DNA of 64,000 bases from Bacillota bacterium (GTDB lineage Bacteria > Bacillota > Clostridia > Tissierellales > Peptoniphilaceae), in contig JAQYDN010000007.1 of the NCBI GenBank assembly GCA_028724185.1, positions 25,447-89,446 of the forward strand. The letters are read 5' to 3'. Under the pieces are notes generated by a model. The model made no database searches and was not told the origin of the DNA. It saw only the letters and a program-made list of their open reading frames with translations. Both the position numbers and the translations under genes were made by a program. Positions 8,724 through 17,676 of this stretch are shown here, piece after piece. Numbering within the stretch: position 1 is the first letter of the stretch; every line of letters begins with the position of its first letter.

Positions 8724-8732
8724 TGGTATAAT
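8724..8732 (+). promoter_or_regulatory. Extended -10 promoter for the yihY-phzF operon
   Basis: TGGTATAAT, a consensus extended -10 element, lies 23 nt before the ATG of the YihY gene. No good -35 is seen at 17 nt, as is common for extended -10 promoters. Confidence 0.6.
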
Positions 8733-8755
8733 CGCTTATGGAGGCAATATGAAAC

Positions 8756-9688
8756 ATGAATAAATGGAAAAGGAATCTTAAAGGTTTGGTAAGAAAAAGG
8801 CCGTTCGCCTTTTTCGATATTTTTTTATATCAAGTTTTAAATAATAACTTCTTCCAACGCGCCGCCGGGTTATCTTATTTTTTAATCCTGGCGATCTTTC
8901 CTTTTTTTATCGCGTTGTTGCATATCGTAAATTATGTCAACGTGAACTACCTTTCGTCTATTATTTCACTAATTAATCAGCTCCCGCCGGAAATTAAAGA
9001 AATTATTCTGAGTTTCATGAAAGACCTCGAGATCAACTCGTCGGGCACGCTGCTCTCGGTCTCGTTGATCGGTTCGGTCTACATCGCGAGCAACGGCATC
9101 CGGCAAGTGATGCGGACTATCAACGAGGTCTTAAATATCACCGAGAAGCGCAATATCTTCGCACAAATGGGGCTGTCGTTTCTCATGACGGTCGGTCTGT
9201 TTATCGTCATTATCTTGATTTTGATTACGCAGGTTCTCGGCAACAATTTTTTAAATTTTCTCTTTAATCTGCTTCAATTCCCGGAATTGAGCCACTTCGT
9301 CACGCAGCTGTTGATGCGGTTAATCCCGCTGGCCTTTATGTTTTTTATTTTTTACTGTCTTTATTACTTCAGCCCGAAGTGGCCGCGCGGCAAGCACCCC
9401 ATCTCGTCCATCACGCTGTTAAGTGCACTGTTTGCGACCGTCGGGGTCATCTTGACGACGGCCATCTTCAGTTTTTACGTATCGCGTTTTTCAAATTATT
9501 CGAATACGTACGGATCCCTGGCCGGCATGATTATTTTCCTGGTTTGGCTCTACCTGTTCGGGCTGATCCTGTTATTCGGAGGGGCCGTGCAGGCGTCGCT
9601 CTATAAACTCTACTACGACGGCGCCCACTGGCCCCGAAAGGAGACGATGTTTCAAAATATCGTCTCCGCGCACGATAGAATATGTTAG
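8756..9688 (+). CDS. YihY/virulence factor BrkB family membrane protein
   Basis: The 310-aa protein has about six membrane segments. It shows the family signature FFQRAAGLSYFLILAIFPFFIALLHI near the N-terminus and, near the C-terminus, SNYSNTYGSLAGMIIFLVWLYLFGLILLFGGAVQASLY. The family was once annotated as RNase BN, but that is wrong for E. coli YihY. Members are inner-membrane proteins of unsettled function (transport or envelope-related). The ATG at 8756 is preceded by GGAGG. An earlier out-of-frame ATG at 8749 would encode only four codons. A PhzF-like gene follows 14 nt downstream. Confidence 0.93.
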   Translation: MNKWKRNLKGLVRKRPFAFFDIFLYQVLNNNFFQRAAGLSYFLILAIFPFFIALLHIVNYVNVNYLSSIISLINQLPPEIKEIILSFMKDLEINSSGTLLSVSLIGSVYIASNGIRQVMRTINEVLNITEKRNIFAQMGLSFLMTVGLFIVIILILITQVLGNNFLNFLFNLLQFPELSHFVTQLLMRLIPLAFMFFIFYCLYYFSPKWPRGKHPISSITLLSALFATVGVILTTAIFSFYVSRFSNYSNTYGSLAGMIIFLVWLYLFGLILLFGGAVQASLYKLYYDGAHWPRKETMFQNIVSAHDRIC

Positions 9689-9702
9689 GAGGTTAAGCTT
9701 AT

Positions 9703-10473
9703 ATGAGACAATTTATCGTCGACGCGTTTACCGATACCGTATTTAAGGGCAATCCCGCCGCCGTCTGTCTGCCCGACCGCCCCCTCTCCGACGAGCTGAT
9801 GCTCAAGATCGCGATGGAAAATAATCTCTCCGAGACGGCCTTTATCGCCAAGGACGGAGAGAATTACTTATTGAGGTGGTTTACCCCGAAAGAGGAAGTC
9901 GACCTATGCGGACACGCGACGCTCGCGAGCGCCTTTATCGTCTTAAATGTCTTGGAGCGCGACCGCAACGACGTGACCTTCGATACCCTCTCGGGCAAGT
10001 TGAAGGTTGCGCGGCGGGGCGATCTCTTCGAGATGGACTTTCCCGCCTACGAACTCGAGCCCGTCGCGGTCACAAGGGCGATGGAGGAGGCCGTCGGCGC
10101 AAAACCGCGCGAGGCGTACATGGGCCGCGACCTTCTCCTCGTCATGGACGACGACTACGACATCGATACCTACCCCGATATGAAAAAGGTCCTCGCCTTG
10201 GACGGCCTGCTCCTGCACGTCACCAAGCGCGGCGACGAGTACGACTGCATCTCCCGCTCCTTCGCCCCGAAGCTGAACGTCCCCGAGGATCCCGTCTGCG
10301 GATCGGGGCACTGTCACATCTCGGTGTATTGGTCGAGTGTACTCCACAAGCCCGACATCCTCGCATTTCAAGCGAGTCCGCGCACGGGCATATTGCATAC
10401 CTCGGTCATCGGCGACCGCGTCACCCTGGCGGGCGGAGCCGTCCTGTACTCCCGCGGACAGATCCATATTTAG
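9703..10473 (+). CDS. PhzF family isomerase/epimerase
   Basis: The 256-aa protein starts MRQFIVDAFTDTVFKGNPAAVCLP, the typical PhzF opening. The NLSETAFI segment holds the catalytic Glu of the family. LRWFTPKEEVDLCGHATLASAF and the late EDPVCGSGHC segment complete the two diaminopimelate-epimerase-like halves. Phenazine genes are absent here, so it is one of the many PhzF homologues with unknown small-molecule substrate. A GGAGG site precedes the ATG and the gene follows yihY in one operon. It is slightly shorter than the usual 260-300 aa but both halves are present. Confidence 0.92.
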   Translation: MRQFIVDAFTDTVFKGNPAAVCLPDRPLSDELMLKIAMENNLSETAFIAKDGENYLLRWFTPKEEVDLCGHATLASAFIVLNVLERDRNDVTFDTLSGKLKVARRGDLFEMDFPAYELEPVAVTRAMEEAVGAKPREAYMGRDLLLVMDDDYDIDTYPDMKKVLALDGLLLHVTKRGDEYDCISRSFAPKLNVPEDPVCGSGHCHISVYWSSVLHKPDILAFQASPRTGILHTSVIGDRVTLAGGAVLYSRGQIHI

Positions 10474-10540
10474 TAGGATTCAATCGTTTATAAACATAGC
10501 GGCCGTTCCATCGCGAGCGGCGACAACTTTTATCACACAC

Positions 10541-10577
10541 AAAAGAGGCGAGCGTCGCGCGACACTCGCCTCTTTTT
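10541..10577. terminator. Bidirectional terminator between phzF-like gene and ABC ATPase gene
   Basis: The stem AAAAGAGGCGAG(c)GTC / GAC(a)CTCGCCTCTTTT with a GCGC loop has a T-run on the plus strand and a matching A-run on its left side. It ends both convergent units. Confidence 0.9.
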
Positions 10578-10587
10578 ATTTCATAGT

Positions 10588-11616
10588 TCAGCGCTCTATC
10601 CGCATCCCCGTCTCGCGCGAAAAGACATGCACGTCGTCCTCGTCTCTCACCTCGAGCGAGTAGGTCTCGCCGATCTTTTTCTCCTCTTCCTCGGCGCTCA
10701 TGACCTTCAAGGTCGTCTCTCCTTTTTCCAGATAGTAGTAGCGGAGCGCGCCGTGATTTTCGGCGAGCCGCAAGGTAAACTCGCCCCCTTCCGCCATGCG
10801 CAGGTTTTCAGGGCGTATCCCCAAGACGACTTCCTCGTCGAAGGTCGGAAGCGAGAGAAGAAGGCTCTCTCTGCCTTCCCTTTCCCCGAGAAAGTTCATC
10901 GTCACCGAGCCGATAAAACTCGCGACGAAGAGATTTTCGGGACGCTTGTAGATTTCTGTCGGCGTCCCGATCTGCTGAATCTTCCCCTTGTCCAACACGA
11001 CGATGCGATCGGCCATCGTCATCGCCTCGGTCTGGTCGTGGGTCACATAGACCATCGCGACCCCGAGGTCTCTCTGCAGCTCGACGATCTCGTGGCGCAT
11101 CTGGACGCGAAGTTTCGCATCCAAGTTGGAGAGGGGCTCGTCCATCAAAAAGACCTTCGGATCCCGGACCATCGCCCGGCCGAGCGCGACGCGCTGTCTC
11201 TGCCCACCGGAGAGGGCGCCGGGTTTCTTCTTCAAGATATCTTCGAGCTCCAGCGCCTCGGCGGCGCGGGAAACTTTTCTCTCGATCTCCTCTTTCGGCG
11301 TCTTTCGAATCTTCAACCCGAACGCCATGTTCTCGTAGACGTCGAGGTGGGGGTAGAGCGCGTAGGACTGAAAGACCATCGCGATGTCCCGATCCTTCGG
11401 TTCGACATCCGCAATGTCCCTTCCGTCCAAAAAGATCTCTCCCTCCGTCGCCTCCTCGAGTCCCGCGATGATTCGAAGCAGCGTCGATTTTCCGCATCCG
11501 GAGGGGCCGAGCAGCGCGAGGAGTTCCCTATCCTTCACCGAAAAGTTGATGTCTTCGAGCGCCCTCGTGCCGTCGTCGTATACTTTGGTAATGCCTTGTA
11601 AGTTTAAATTTGCCAT
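10588..11616 (-). CDS. Sugar-type ABC importer ATPase (MsmK/UgpC/MalK family)
   Basis: The 342-aa ATPase has Walker A GPSGCGKST, Q-loop VFQSYALYPHLDV, signature LSGGQRQRVALGRA, Walker B VFLMDEPLSNLD and switch His in VTHDQTEAMT. A C-terminal TOBE/OB-type regulatory region follows (about 235-342). It powers uptake through the two permeases encoded just upstream and is the last gene of the operon in transcription order (SBP, two permeases, ATPase). It is a little shorter than typical MalK (about 365-370 aa). The substrate is probably a sugar, oligosaccharide or glycerol phosphate, but the sequence does not discriminate between these. Confidence 0.93.
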   Translation of the reverse strand: MANLNLQGITKVYDDGTRALEDINFSVKDRELLALLGPSGCGKSTLLRIIAGLEEATEGEIFLDGRDIADVEPKDRDIAMVFQSYALYPHLDVYENMAFGLKIRKTPKEEIERKVSRAAEALELEDILKKKPGALSGGQRQRVALGRAMVRDPKVFLMDEPLSNLDAKLRVQMRHEIVELQRDLGVAMVYVTHDQTEAMTMADRIVVLDKGKIQQIGTPTEIYKRPENLFVASFIGSVTMNFLGEREGRESLLLSLPTFDEEVVLGIRPENLRMAEGGEFTLRLAENHGALRYYYLEKGETTLKVMSAEEEEKKIGETYSLEVRDEDDVHVFSRETGMRIER

Positions 11617-11619
11617 CGT

Positions 11620-12465
11620 CTATCCTTTCACCGATCCGCGCAAGATGCCCTGTACTAAGAATTTCCTGAATATCACCGCCAAGAGCGCCGGCGGCAGCAC
11701 CGCAAAGATACCCGATGCCGCGATCATGCCGACGCTGATCACATCGCGCCCCACGAAGTCCGAGAGAACCAGGGTGATGGGCTTGTGCGCGGGCGAACTC
11801 GTGAGGATTAAGGGGATCTGGTACTGGTTCCACGCCATCAACACGATCATGAGCGCCGAGGCGGCGAGGATGGGTTTTGAGAGCGGCAGCGCCAATTTAA
11901 AGAAGATCTGGCGCTCGCTGCAACCATCGACCCTCGCGGCCTCCCACAACTCCCCGGGAATCTGCTCGAGGTAGTTCGTCATCATCCACGTGTTGACGGG
12001 AAGGAGGGAGGAGACGTAGATGAGAGCGGTAAAGAAGAGTTTATCCAACAGGCCGAAGCGGGCGTAGACCGCATAGATCGGGATGATCGTCGTAAAGACG
12101 GGGATGACCATGGAGATCAACAGCGCCGTCAGGAGGAATCGCCGTCCCTTAAAGCGGTAGCGCGCGTAGGCGTAGGCGGAGAGGTAGGAGATCGGAAGCC
12201 CGAGCCCCAGCGTCATGAGCACGGCGAACAGGGAGTTTTTCAAGGCGCCGAAGACGAGCGCGTGTTCCTTGCTCGCCGGATCGAAAAGGCGCGCGTAGTT
12301 TCCGCCGTAGATATGCGCGGGGACAATCCCGCCGTCGCGCGTCAATATGCTCGTCTCCTCGGTCAAGCTGAGCGAGAGGAGCCACAAGAGCGGCCCGAGC
12401 GTCAGGATCAGAAAGAGGATCACGGCCAGGACGTAGAGGATTTGATTTTTTCTCGTCGTTTTCAT
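11620..12465 (-). CDS. ABC importer permease, MalG/UgpE-like
   Basis: The 281-aa inner-membrane permease has six hydrophobic segments. The EAA loop is clear: WEAARVDGCSERQIFFKLALPLSKPI. It forms the translocation channel together with the next-upstream permease and docks the ATPase through this loop. It starts with ATG 1 nt after the stop of the upstream permease gene and is followed 3 nt later by the ATPase gene, so the genes are tightly coupled. The N-terminal NQILYVLAVILFLILTLGPLLWLLSLSL is the first membrane segment and needs no signal peptide. Confidence 0.92.
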   Translation of the reverse strand: MKTTRKNQILYVLAVILFLILTLGPLLWLLSLSLTEETSILTRDGGIVPAHIYGGNYARLFDPASKEHALVFGALKNSLFAVLMTLGLGLPISYLSAYAYARYRFKGRRFLLTALLISMVIPVFTTIIPIYAVYARFGLLDKLFFTALIYVSSLLPVNTWMMTNYLEQIPGELWEAARVDGCSERQIFFKLALPLSKPILAASALMIVLMAWNQYQIPLILTSSPAHKPITLVLSDFVGRDVISVGMIAASGIFAVLPPALLAVIFRKFLVQGILRGSVKG

Positions 12466-13326
12466 CTAAGCCTCCGTCATATCTTTAATATAGAAGTAAC
12501 TGATTACGGCGGAAAGGAGCATAATCACGTAGGTGATCGCCGAGCCGTAACCGAAGTCGAGGTAGCTGAAGGTGTGGAGGTAATTGTTCACGAGGAGCGT
12601 CTGGCTGTCCAGACGAAACCCCACCATCGCGATCACCTCGTCGAAGATATTCATCGCCGCCATCAAGATCTTCACGAGCACGACGGAGAGCGACGGCAGG
12701 ATGAGCGGGAAGGTGATCTTTCTAAAAGACTGCCATCGGCTGCTTCCGTCCACCTTTGCCGCGTCGTAAAGCTCCGAGGGGATGCTCTGGAGGTTGGCGA
12801 GGATGAGCAGCGCGCAAAACGGCACGACCCGCCACGACGTCGCCACGGAGACGACGATCAAAAAGAGAAACGGATGGGTCGTAAAGGAGATGGGATCGAC
12901 GATCAGCCCCGCCCCTATGAGCAGGCGGTTCATCAGGCCGTATCCCGGATAAAAGATAAAATTCCACATCATGCCGTTTACGAGGGGCGGCAACGCCCAC
13001 GGGATAATCGCCACCGCCGTTAGAAGCGAGGTCACTTTCGTCCTCCGGTTCAACAACAGCGCGACGAAAAGGGACGCGAGCAAGGTAAATATCCCCACGA
13101 AGAGCATAATCCACAGGCTGTTTTTAAGCGCCAGGTGAAAATCCGAGGCGCCCAGGACCTTTACGTAATTTTTAAGGCCGATAAACCGGATGTCGTCCGG
13201 CTCTTTTAAGTTGTACTCCTGCAAACTGAACACGAATGTGCGGAGGATCGGAAGCATGACCGTCGCGATCATAATGAACAGGCCCGGCAAGAGGAGGAGC
13301 ACGGGGGCTTTTCTGCTTTTATTCAT
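12466..13326 (-). CDS. ABC importer permease, MalF/UgpA-like
   Basis: The 286-aa permease has six membrane segments and an EAA loop reading YDAAKVDGSSRWQSFRKITFPLILP. It lacks the long extra periplasmic domain of E. coli MalF, as usual for Gram-positive sugar importers. It pairs with the MalG-like permease encoded immediately downstream. A GAGGTGA site stands before the ATG, and a small hairpin separates it from the binding-protein gene upstream. Confidence 0.92.
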   Translation of the reverse strand: MNKSRKAPVLLLLPGLFIMIATVMLPILRTFVFSLQEYNLKEPDDIRFIGLKNYVKVLGASDFHLALKNSLWIMLFVGIFTLLASLFVALLLNRRTKVTSLLTAVAIIPWALPPLVNGMMWNFIFYPGYGLMNRLLIGAGLIVDPISFTTHPFLFLIVVSVATSWRVVPFCALLILANLQSIPSELYDAAKVDGSSRWQSFRKITFPLILPSLSVVLVKILMAAMNIFDEVIAMVGFRLDSQTLLVNNYLHTFSYLDFGYGSAITYVIMLLSAVISYFYIKDMTEA

Positions 13327-13344
13327 CGTTCACCTCAAGAAAGA

Positions 13345-13364
13345 AGGCGACCCCGAGGTCGCCT
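13345..13364 (-). terminator. Intercistronic hairpin between binding-protein and permease genes
   Basis: On the minus strand, AGGCGACC-TCGG-GGTCGCCT forms an 8-bp stem with a tetraloop, followed by TTCTTTCTT. It probably acts as a partial terminator or 3'-end stabiliser that keeps the binding-protein mRNA in excess over the permease mRNA (inference). Confidence 0.5.
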
Positions 13365-13368
13365 GAGT

Positions 13369-14673
13369 TTATTTGCTTTCCGCCAAAATGTCGTCGACGG
13401 CCGTCTTAATCTTATCCGCCGCTTGATCGGCAGAGAGTTTGCCCGAGGTCATTTGGTTGGTCGTGTTGAAGATCTCGGTGCTCATTTCCGTGTAATTCTT
13501 CGGAACGCCGTTCGGGAACGGGGACTCGATCATCTTGGACAGTTCGACCATCGCGCCGCTGTCTTTGATCGCGCCGCTGTCGACGAGCTCGTTTAAGACG
13601 GAGTTTCTCGTCGGAAGCGTGGAGAGTTCTTCAAACATCTTTTCCTGATTCTTCTTGGACGTGTACCATTCGACCCACTTCTTCGCGGCTTCGGGATGCT
13701 CCGTGTAGTTGGAGATACCGACGCCTTCGGCAAACGGCACGGTCGCCGTCGCGGGAGCCTCTTTACCCGGGAGGACGATCGGCTTAACTTGGCCGACGAC
13801 TTCGCTCTGTTCGGCGTCGTCGATTCTCGTGACGTAGGAAGACGGTCCGACCATAAAGGCGGCGTCTCCGGAGAGAATCTTTGCATAGGCCATTTGACCG
13901 CTGATTTCCGCATTTGCGGGGTCGATCAAGCCCGCCTGCATAAACGTATCGACGGTTTCGAGGCCGTCTTTAAGGGCGTCCTGATTGATCGTATTGTCGT
14001 CGTTAAAGAGTCCGCCGTTTCGCGTGTAGGCGAGCCACATTAAACTCGTGCTGGTGCTTTCGTCGGCTTTTAAGGCGTAGGCGAAGGGGTATTCACAGAT
14101 TCCCTCGTCTTTTAACTTTTTGCTCGCCTCGAAGACGTCGTCCCACGTCTTGGGCTCGTCCGCGCCGACTTTGTCGAACATCTCCTTGTTATAGTAGGCG
14201 ATGCGGAAGTCGTTGGCGTACGGCATGCCGTAGGCCTTGCCGTCGACGGAAAATGTCTCGAGCGTCGGCATGTCGGCCTTGTCTTCTTCCGATACCTCGA
14301 TCGGCAGGAGCCAGTCGGCGCTTTGGAATTCCCCGACCCAGGACCAGTCGAGTTCGAAGACGTCCGCGGCGATCTGCTTTCCTGCAGCCGCCGTCGCGAC
14401 CTTTTCGCGGATGTCGTCCCAACCGGTGGGGATGACGTCGACGGTGATGCCCGTCTCGTCTTTAAATTCCTTGAGCATCTCGTCGGTGGGAGCGCCCCAG
14501 TCCGGAATCATAAAACTGATGGTCACATCGTCCATCTTTTCCGCGCTTTCCGCGGTATTCGCATCGGCCGCGCCGTCGTTTGTCGCCTCGTCCTTATCGT
14601 TTGCGTTGCCGCAAGCGGCGAGCACGAGCACGAGCGAAAGAAGCAGTGCCGAGAGCACATATTTTTTCTTCAT
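13369..14673 (-). CDS. Extracellular solute-binding lipoprotein (family 1, sugar type)
   Basis: The 434-aa product has a lipoprotein signal ending in the lipobox LVLAAC, then an acidic low-complexity linker (NANDKDEATNDGAADANTAESAEK). A family-1 binding domain follows (DVTISFMIPDWGAPTDEMLKEFKDETGITVDVIPTGWDDIREKVATA, AYGMPYANDFRIAYYNKEMFDKVG, GDAAFMVGPSS). It captures the substrate outside the membrane for the importer encoded downstream. The conserved 'GMPYA.D....YYNKEMF' segment is characteristic of carbohydrate-binding proteins. It is the first gene of the operon. The upstream DNA is AT-rich and holds a likely promoter, but no single -35/-10 pair stands out. Confidence 0.93.
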   Translation of the reverse strand: MKKKYVLSALLLSLVLVLAACGNANDKDEATNDGAADANTAESAEKMDDVTISFMIPDWGAPTDEMLKEFKDETGITVDVIPTGWDDIREKVATAAAGKQIAADVFELDWSWVGEFQSADWLLPIEVSEEDKADMPTLETFSVDGKAYGMPYANDFRIAYYNKEMFDKVGADEPKTWDDVFEASKKLKDEGICEYPFAYALKADESTSTSLMWLAYTRNGGLFNDDNTINQDALKDGLETVDTFMQAGLIDPANAEISGQMAYAKILSGDAAFMVGPSSYVTRIDDAEQSEVVGQVKPIVLPGKEAPATATVPFAEGVGISNYTEHPEAAKKWVEWYTSKKNQEKMFEELSTLPTRNSVLNELVDSGAIKDSGAMVELSKMIESPFPNGVPKNYTEMSTEIFNTTNQMTSGKLSADQAADKIKTAVDDILAESK

Positions 14674-14828
14674 GTCCTTCCCTTTCTATAGTCTCTCTTA
14701 TTGCATGGTGTACTATATAATAGTTTACTAATCCCGCAATCCTTTTACAATTCTTTTACTTTATATTGGTATTTACTATGTCATTTTTCCTTTTTTTGTT
14801 TTTTCTATAGTCGATCTCCCTCGCCGCA

Positions 14829-14858
14829 AAGAAAAAACCTCGGCACGCGCCGAGGTTC
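14829..14858 (-). terminator. Intrinsic terminator after comF
   Basis: On the minus strand, AACCTCGGC-GCGT-GCCGAGGTT is followed by TTTT. It lies 9 nt after the comF stop codon and ends the metK-recD2-comF unit. Confidence 0.9.
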
Positions 14859-14866
14859 TCTACCCC

Positions 14867-15493
14867 TTATTCCGCATAGGCAACGGACGCCTTCATACAC
14901 GCGAGGCCGACGACCTCGCGGGCTCCCGCCTCCTCGAGGGCGCGCGCACAATTTCGCATCGTCGCGCCGGTGGTGTAGGTGTCGTCGATCAAGAGGACCC
15001 GTCCCCGGACGGGCGCAGCGGAAAACGCGCGATCGACGTTTTTTATGCGCTCCTTCGCCGAGAGGCCGATCTGGTCTTTGACGCGCCGGTTAAGCGTAAG
15101 ACCCGCGTAGAGGGGCATTCCGAGTCGGTCGCTTATCGCCCGCGCCACGCGCTCCGGCGGGTTGAATCCGCGCACGCGCCGTTTTTTCGGCGAGATGGGG
15201 ACGACCGCGATCACATCCGCACGGTGCAGGTCACGCGCGAGCAAAAAGTCGATCGCGATCTCCGCGAGGACGTCGGCCCAAAAGATCTCGCCGCGGTATT
15301 TCAGACCGCGAATTATCTTCGAGGAGAGCTTGTTTTCCCCGAAGAGGGCGTAGGCGGGAAACTCCCTCTCCGAAAGAATCCTCTCCCCGTAAAACGGAAG
15401 GGCGTCGAGGCAGCGCTCGCAGAACCCGAAGCGCGACTTCGGCCTCTCCATACACATCACGCATCCGCCGGAGTAAAAGACGGGAACTACCAC
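14867..15493 (-). CDS. comF: ComF family protein (phosphoribosyltransferase fold)
   Basis: The product is 208 aa if it starts at the GTG at 15493, which follows AAGGAGGACGTGCC. The long track ORF upstream is a shadow over recD2. The N-terminus has a four-cysteine zinc-finger-like motif (CVMCMERPKSRFGFCERC). The C-terminal phosphoribosyltransferase domain has the PRPP-loop motif VLLIDDTYTTGATM. ComF proteins act in uptake or processing of transforming DNA in naturally competent Bacillota and interact with recombination proteins. The start lies inside the last codons of recD2 (7-nt overlap), so expression is coupled to the helicase gene and to metK upstream. Confidence 0.88.
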   Translation of the reverse strand: MVVPVFYSGGCVMCMERPKSRFGFCERCLDALPFYGERILSEREFPAYALFGENKLSSKIIRGLKYRGEIFWADVLAEIAIDFLLARDLHRADVIAVVPISPKKRRVRGFNPPERVARAISDRLGMPLYAGLTLNRRVKDQIGLSAKERIKNVDRAFSAAPVRGRVLLIDDTYTTGATMRNCARALEEAGAREVVGLACMKASVAYAE

Positions 15494-17670
15494 GGCACGT
15501 CCTCCTTTAACAGCTTGTCGAGGTCGGAATAGCGCGACTCGATGCGGTTGTTTTCGATCATTCGCGCCATCGCCTGTGGGTTTCCCACGAGGACGACGAC
15601 GCTCTTTGCCCGCGTCACCCCGGTATAGAGCAGGTTTCTCGTATAGAGCATGGGCGGACCGCTCAGGATCGGGATCACCACGATCGGAAATTCCGATCCC
15701 TGGGACTTGTGGATCGTCGTGGCGTAGGCGGGCTGAAGTTCGGGGAGGGTCTCCCTCGTATAGGTGCACACCTTATCGTCGTAGTAGACCTTTAGATATT
15801 CCCCGTCGGGGTCGACGGCGCTCACGCGGCCCAAGTCGCCGTTAAAGACGCCGGTACCCTCGTTGTCGAAGACAGCGGTATTCGACTTCCATTCCATCTC
15901 GTAGTTGTTTTTCGTCTGCATCACCTTGTCGCCGACCCGATAGGTGAAGCCGCGAAAATCGAGTCCTTTTTTCGACGCGTTCAATTCGCGCTGCAGCGCC
16001 ACATTTAAGTTTTCGATGCCGCAGACGCCCTTTTTCATCGGCGCGAGGACCTGGATGTCGTCGAAGGGATCGGCGTCGTAAAACGCGGGCAGCCGGTCCT
16101 TAACGAGCGAGGTAATGAGCGCGAGGACGCGCTTGGGATCCGGCTCCTCGATAAAGAAGAAGTCGGTACCCTTCGCATTCACAATCGGCGGCTTGCCGTG
16201 GTTGATGCGGTGCGCGTTTTTGACAATGTAGGACGACTCGGCCTGGCGGAAGATTTCGTCGAGGCGCACGGTCTCGACCTCTCCCGAGGAGAGAATGTCC
16301 CTAAGGACGTTTCCCGCGCCCACCGGCGGCAGCTGGTCGCCGTCGCCCACGAGGATGAGGTGCGTCTTATCCTTCAGCGAATCGAGCAGGTCCCGCATCA
16401 AGAGCAGGTCGATCATGCTCGCTTCGTCGACGATCACGACGTCAGAGTCGATCTCATCGCCCGAGACGAGGGAATCGGTGCCCTCCTCGTCGATATAGTC
16501 GTATTTTAAGAGCCTGTGGATCGTCGAGGCGCTCCTTCCCGTCGCCTGTTCCATGCGCTTCGCCGCGCGTCCCGTCGGAGCCGCGAGGGCGACGGAGAGC
16601 TTGAGTTTTTCCATCGCCTCGACGATGGCCCTGAGCGTCGTCGTCTTCCCCGTCCCGGGGCCGCCCGTGATGACGAGGAGGTTCGAATCGACGGCGCGGG
16701 AGAGCGCCTCCTTTTGGCGATCGGCAAGGTCGACGTCGAGCGATTTCGAAACCGCCTCGACCATGTCCTCGGCCATGTGCTCGGCGAGGTCGATCTTCCC
16801 CCGCCTCTTGAGCTCGCGCGCCACAAAAGATTCGGCGCGGAAGTACTTTAAAAAGTAGACCTTGATCCCCTCGCGGTCGACGATGTAGATCTCGGGATCG
16901 ACGGCGAGTTTGACGAGGTACTCCTCGAGAAAGTCGTCCTCGACCCCGAGGACCGAGGCGGCCTCCGCGATGAGCGTCTCCTTCGGCAGATAACAGTGTC
17001 CATCCTGCACGGCGCGCGAGAGCGCGAACTTCATGCCGGCGACCATGCGCCGCTCGTCCTCCCGCCCGATGCCGACCTTTTGGGCGATGGCGTCGGCCTT
17101 TAAAAATCCGATCCCGCGCACGCGGTCGGCGAGCCGGTAGGGATCGCCTTCAATGACGTGGATCGACTCGTTGCCGTAGACTTTGTAAATCGAAAGCGCT
17201 TCTTTGTTGGAGAGTTCGTAGTCGGCGGCGTCCAGCAAAAAGGCGCGCATGTCCTTCTGCTTCTCGAGCGTCTCCAGGATGACCGCGAGTTTCTTTTCGC
17301 CGATGCCTTCGACTTCCTCGAGTCGCTCCGGCGCCTCCTCAATGACATCCAAGGTCTCATCGCCGAAAGTGTCGACGATTTTTTTCGCCGTCACCTTCCC
17401 CACATGCGGAATAAGGCCACCGGAAAGGTAGCTTATCACCGCCGCTCTTCCCCGTGGCCTTATCTTCGTCACGCTCTCGAATTGGAACTGTTCCCCGTAC
17501 TTCGGGTGCCAAATCAGTTCGCCTTCGAGGCGTAAATGTTCTTGTTCGTGTAAGGCGATATGGGATCCGACGACGACGATGTCGCTGTCTTCTGTCACGA
17601 AGTTCGCGACGGTATAACCGTTGTCCTCATTTCTGAAGATTATGTGATCCAATACGCCTTCTATTTGCAA
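15487..17670 (-). CDS. recD2: RecD2-type ATP-dependent DNA helicase (SF1B)
   Basis: The 727-aa helicase has the long N-terminal region of RecD2 with helix-hairpin-helix-like segments (ISYLSGGLIPHVGKVTAKKIVDTFG, LEEVEGIGEKKLAVI). The SF1B core has Walker A ITGGPGTGKTTT (motif I), VALAAPTGRAAKRM (Ia), DVVIVDEASMIDLLLM (II), LVGDGDQLPPVGAG (III) and AYATTIHKSQGSEFPIVVIP (V/VI). It unwinds DNA 5' to 3'. Without RecBC it usually acts in DNA repair and replication-fork maintenance. The start is a TTG behind TAGGATATT, 6 nt after the metK stop, with no terminator between. A long insert or truncation is not apparent. Confidence 0.93.
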   Translation of the reverse strand: MQIEGVLDHIIFRNEDNGYTVANFVTEDSDIVVVGSHIALHEQEHLRLEGELIWHPKYGEQFQFESVTKIRPRGRAAVISYLSGGLIPHVGKVTAKKIVDTFGDETLDVIEEAPERLEEVEGIGEKKLAVILETLEKQKDMRAFLLDAADYELSNKEALSIYKVYGNESIHVIEGDPYRLADRVRGIGFLKADAIAQKVGIGREDERRMVAGMKFALSRAVQDGHCYLPKETLIAEAASVLGVEDDFLEEYLVKLAVDPEIYIVDREGIKVYFLKYFRAESFVARELKRRGKIDLAEHMAEDMVEAVSKSLDVDLADRQKEALSRAVDSNLLVITGGPGTGKTTTLRAIVEAMEKLKLSVALAAPTGRAAKRMEQATGRSASTIHRLLKYDYIDEEGTDSLVSGDEIDSDVVIVDEASMIDLLLMRDLLDSLKDKTHLILVGDGDQLPPVGAGNVLRDILSSGEVETVRLDEIFRQAESSYIVKNAHRINHGKPPIVNAKGTDFFFIEEPDPKRVLALITSLVKDRLPAFYDADPFDDIQVLAPMKKGVCGIENLNVALQRELNASKKGLDFRGFTYRVGDKVMQTKNNYEMEWKSNTAVFDNEGTGVFNGDLGRVSAVDPDGEYLKVYYDDKVCTYTRETLPELQPAYATTIHKSQGSEFPIVVIPILSGPPMLYTRNLLYTGVTRAKSVVVLVGNPQAMARMIENNRIESRYSDLDKLLKEDVPW

Positions 17671-17676
17671 AATATC

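Noticed and set aside
15494-15769. N-terminal extension of comF in the ORF track
   Set aside because: It runs antisense-like through recD2 codons in another frame. The GTG at 15493 has an AGGAGG site and gives the normal ComF length.
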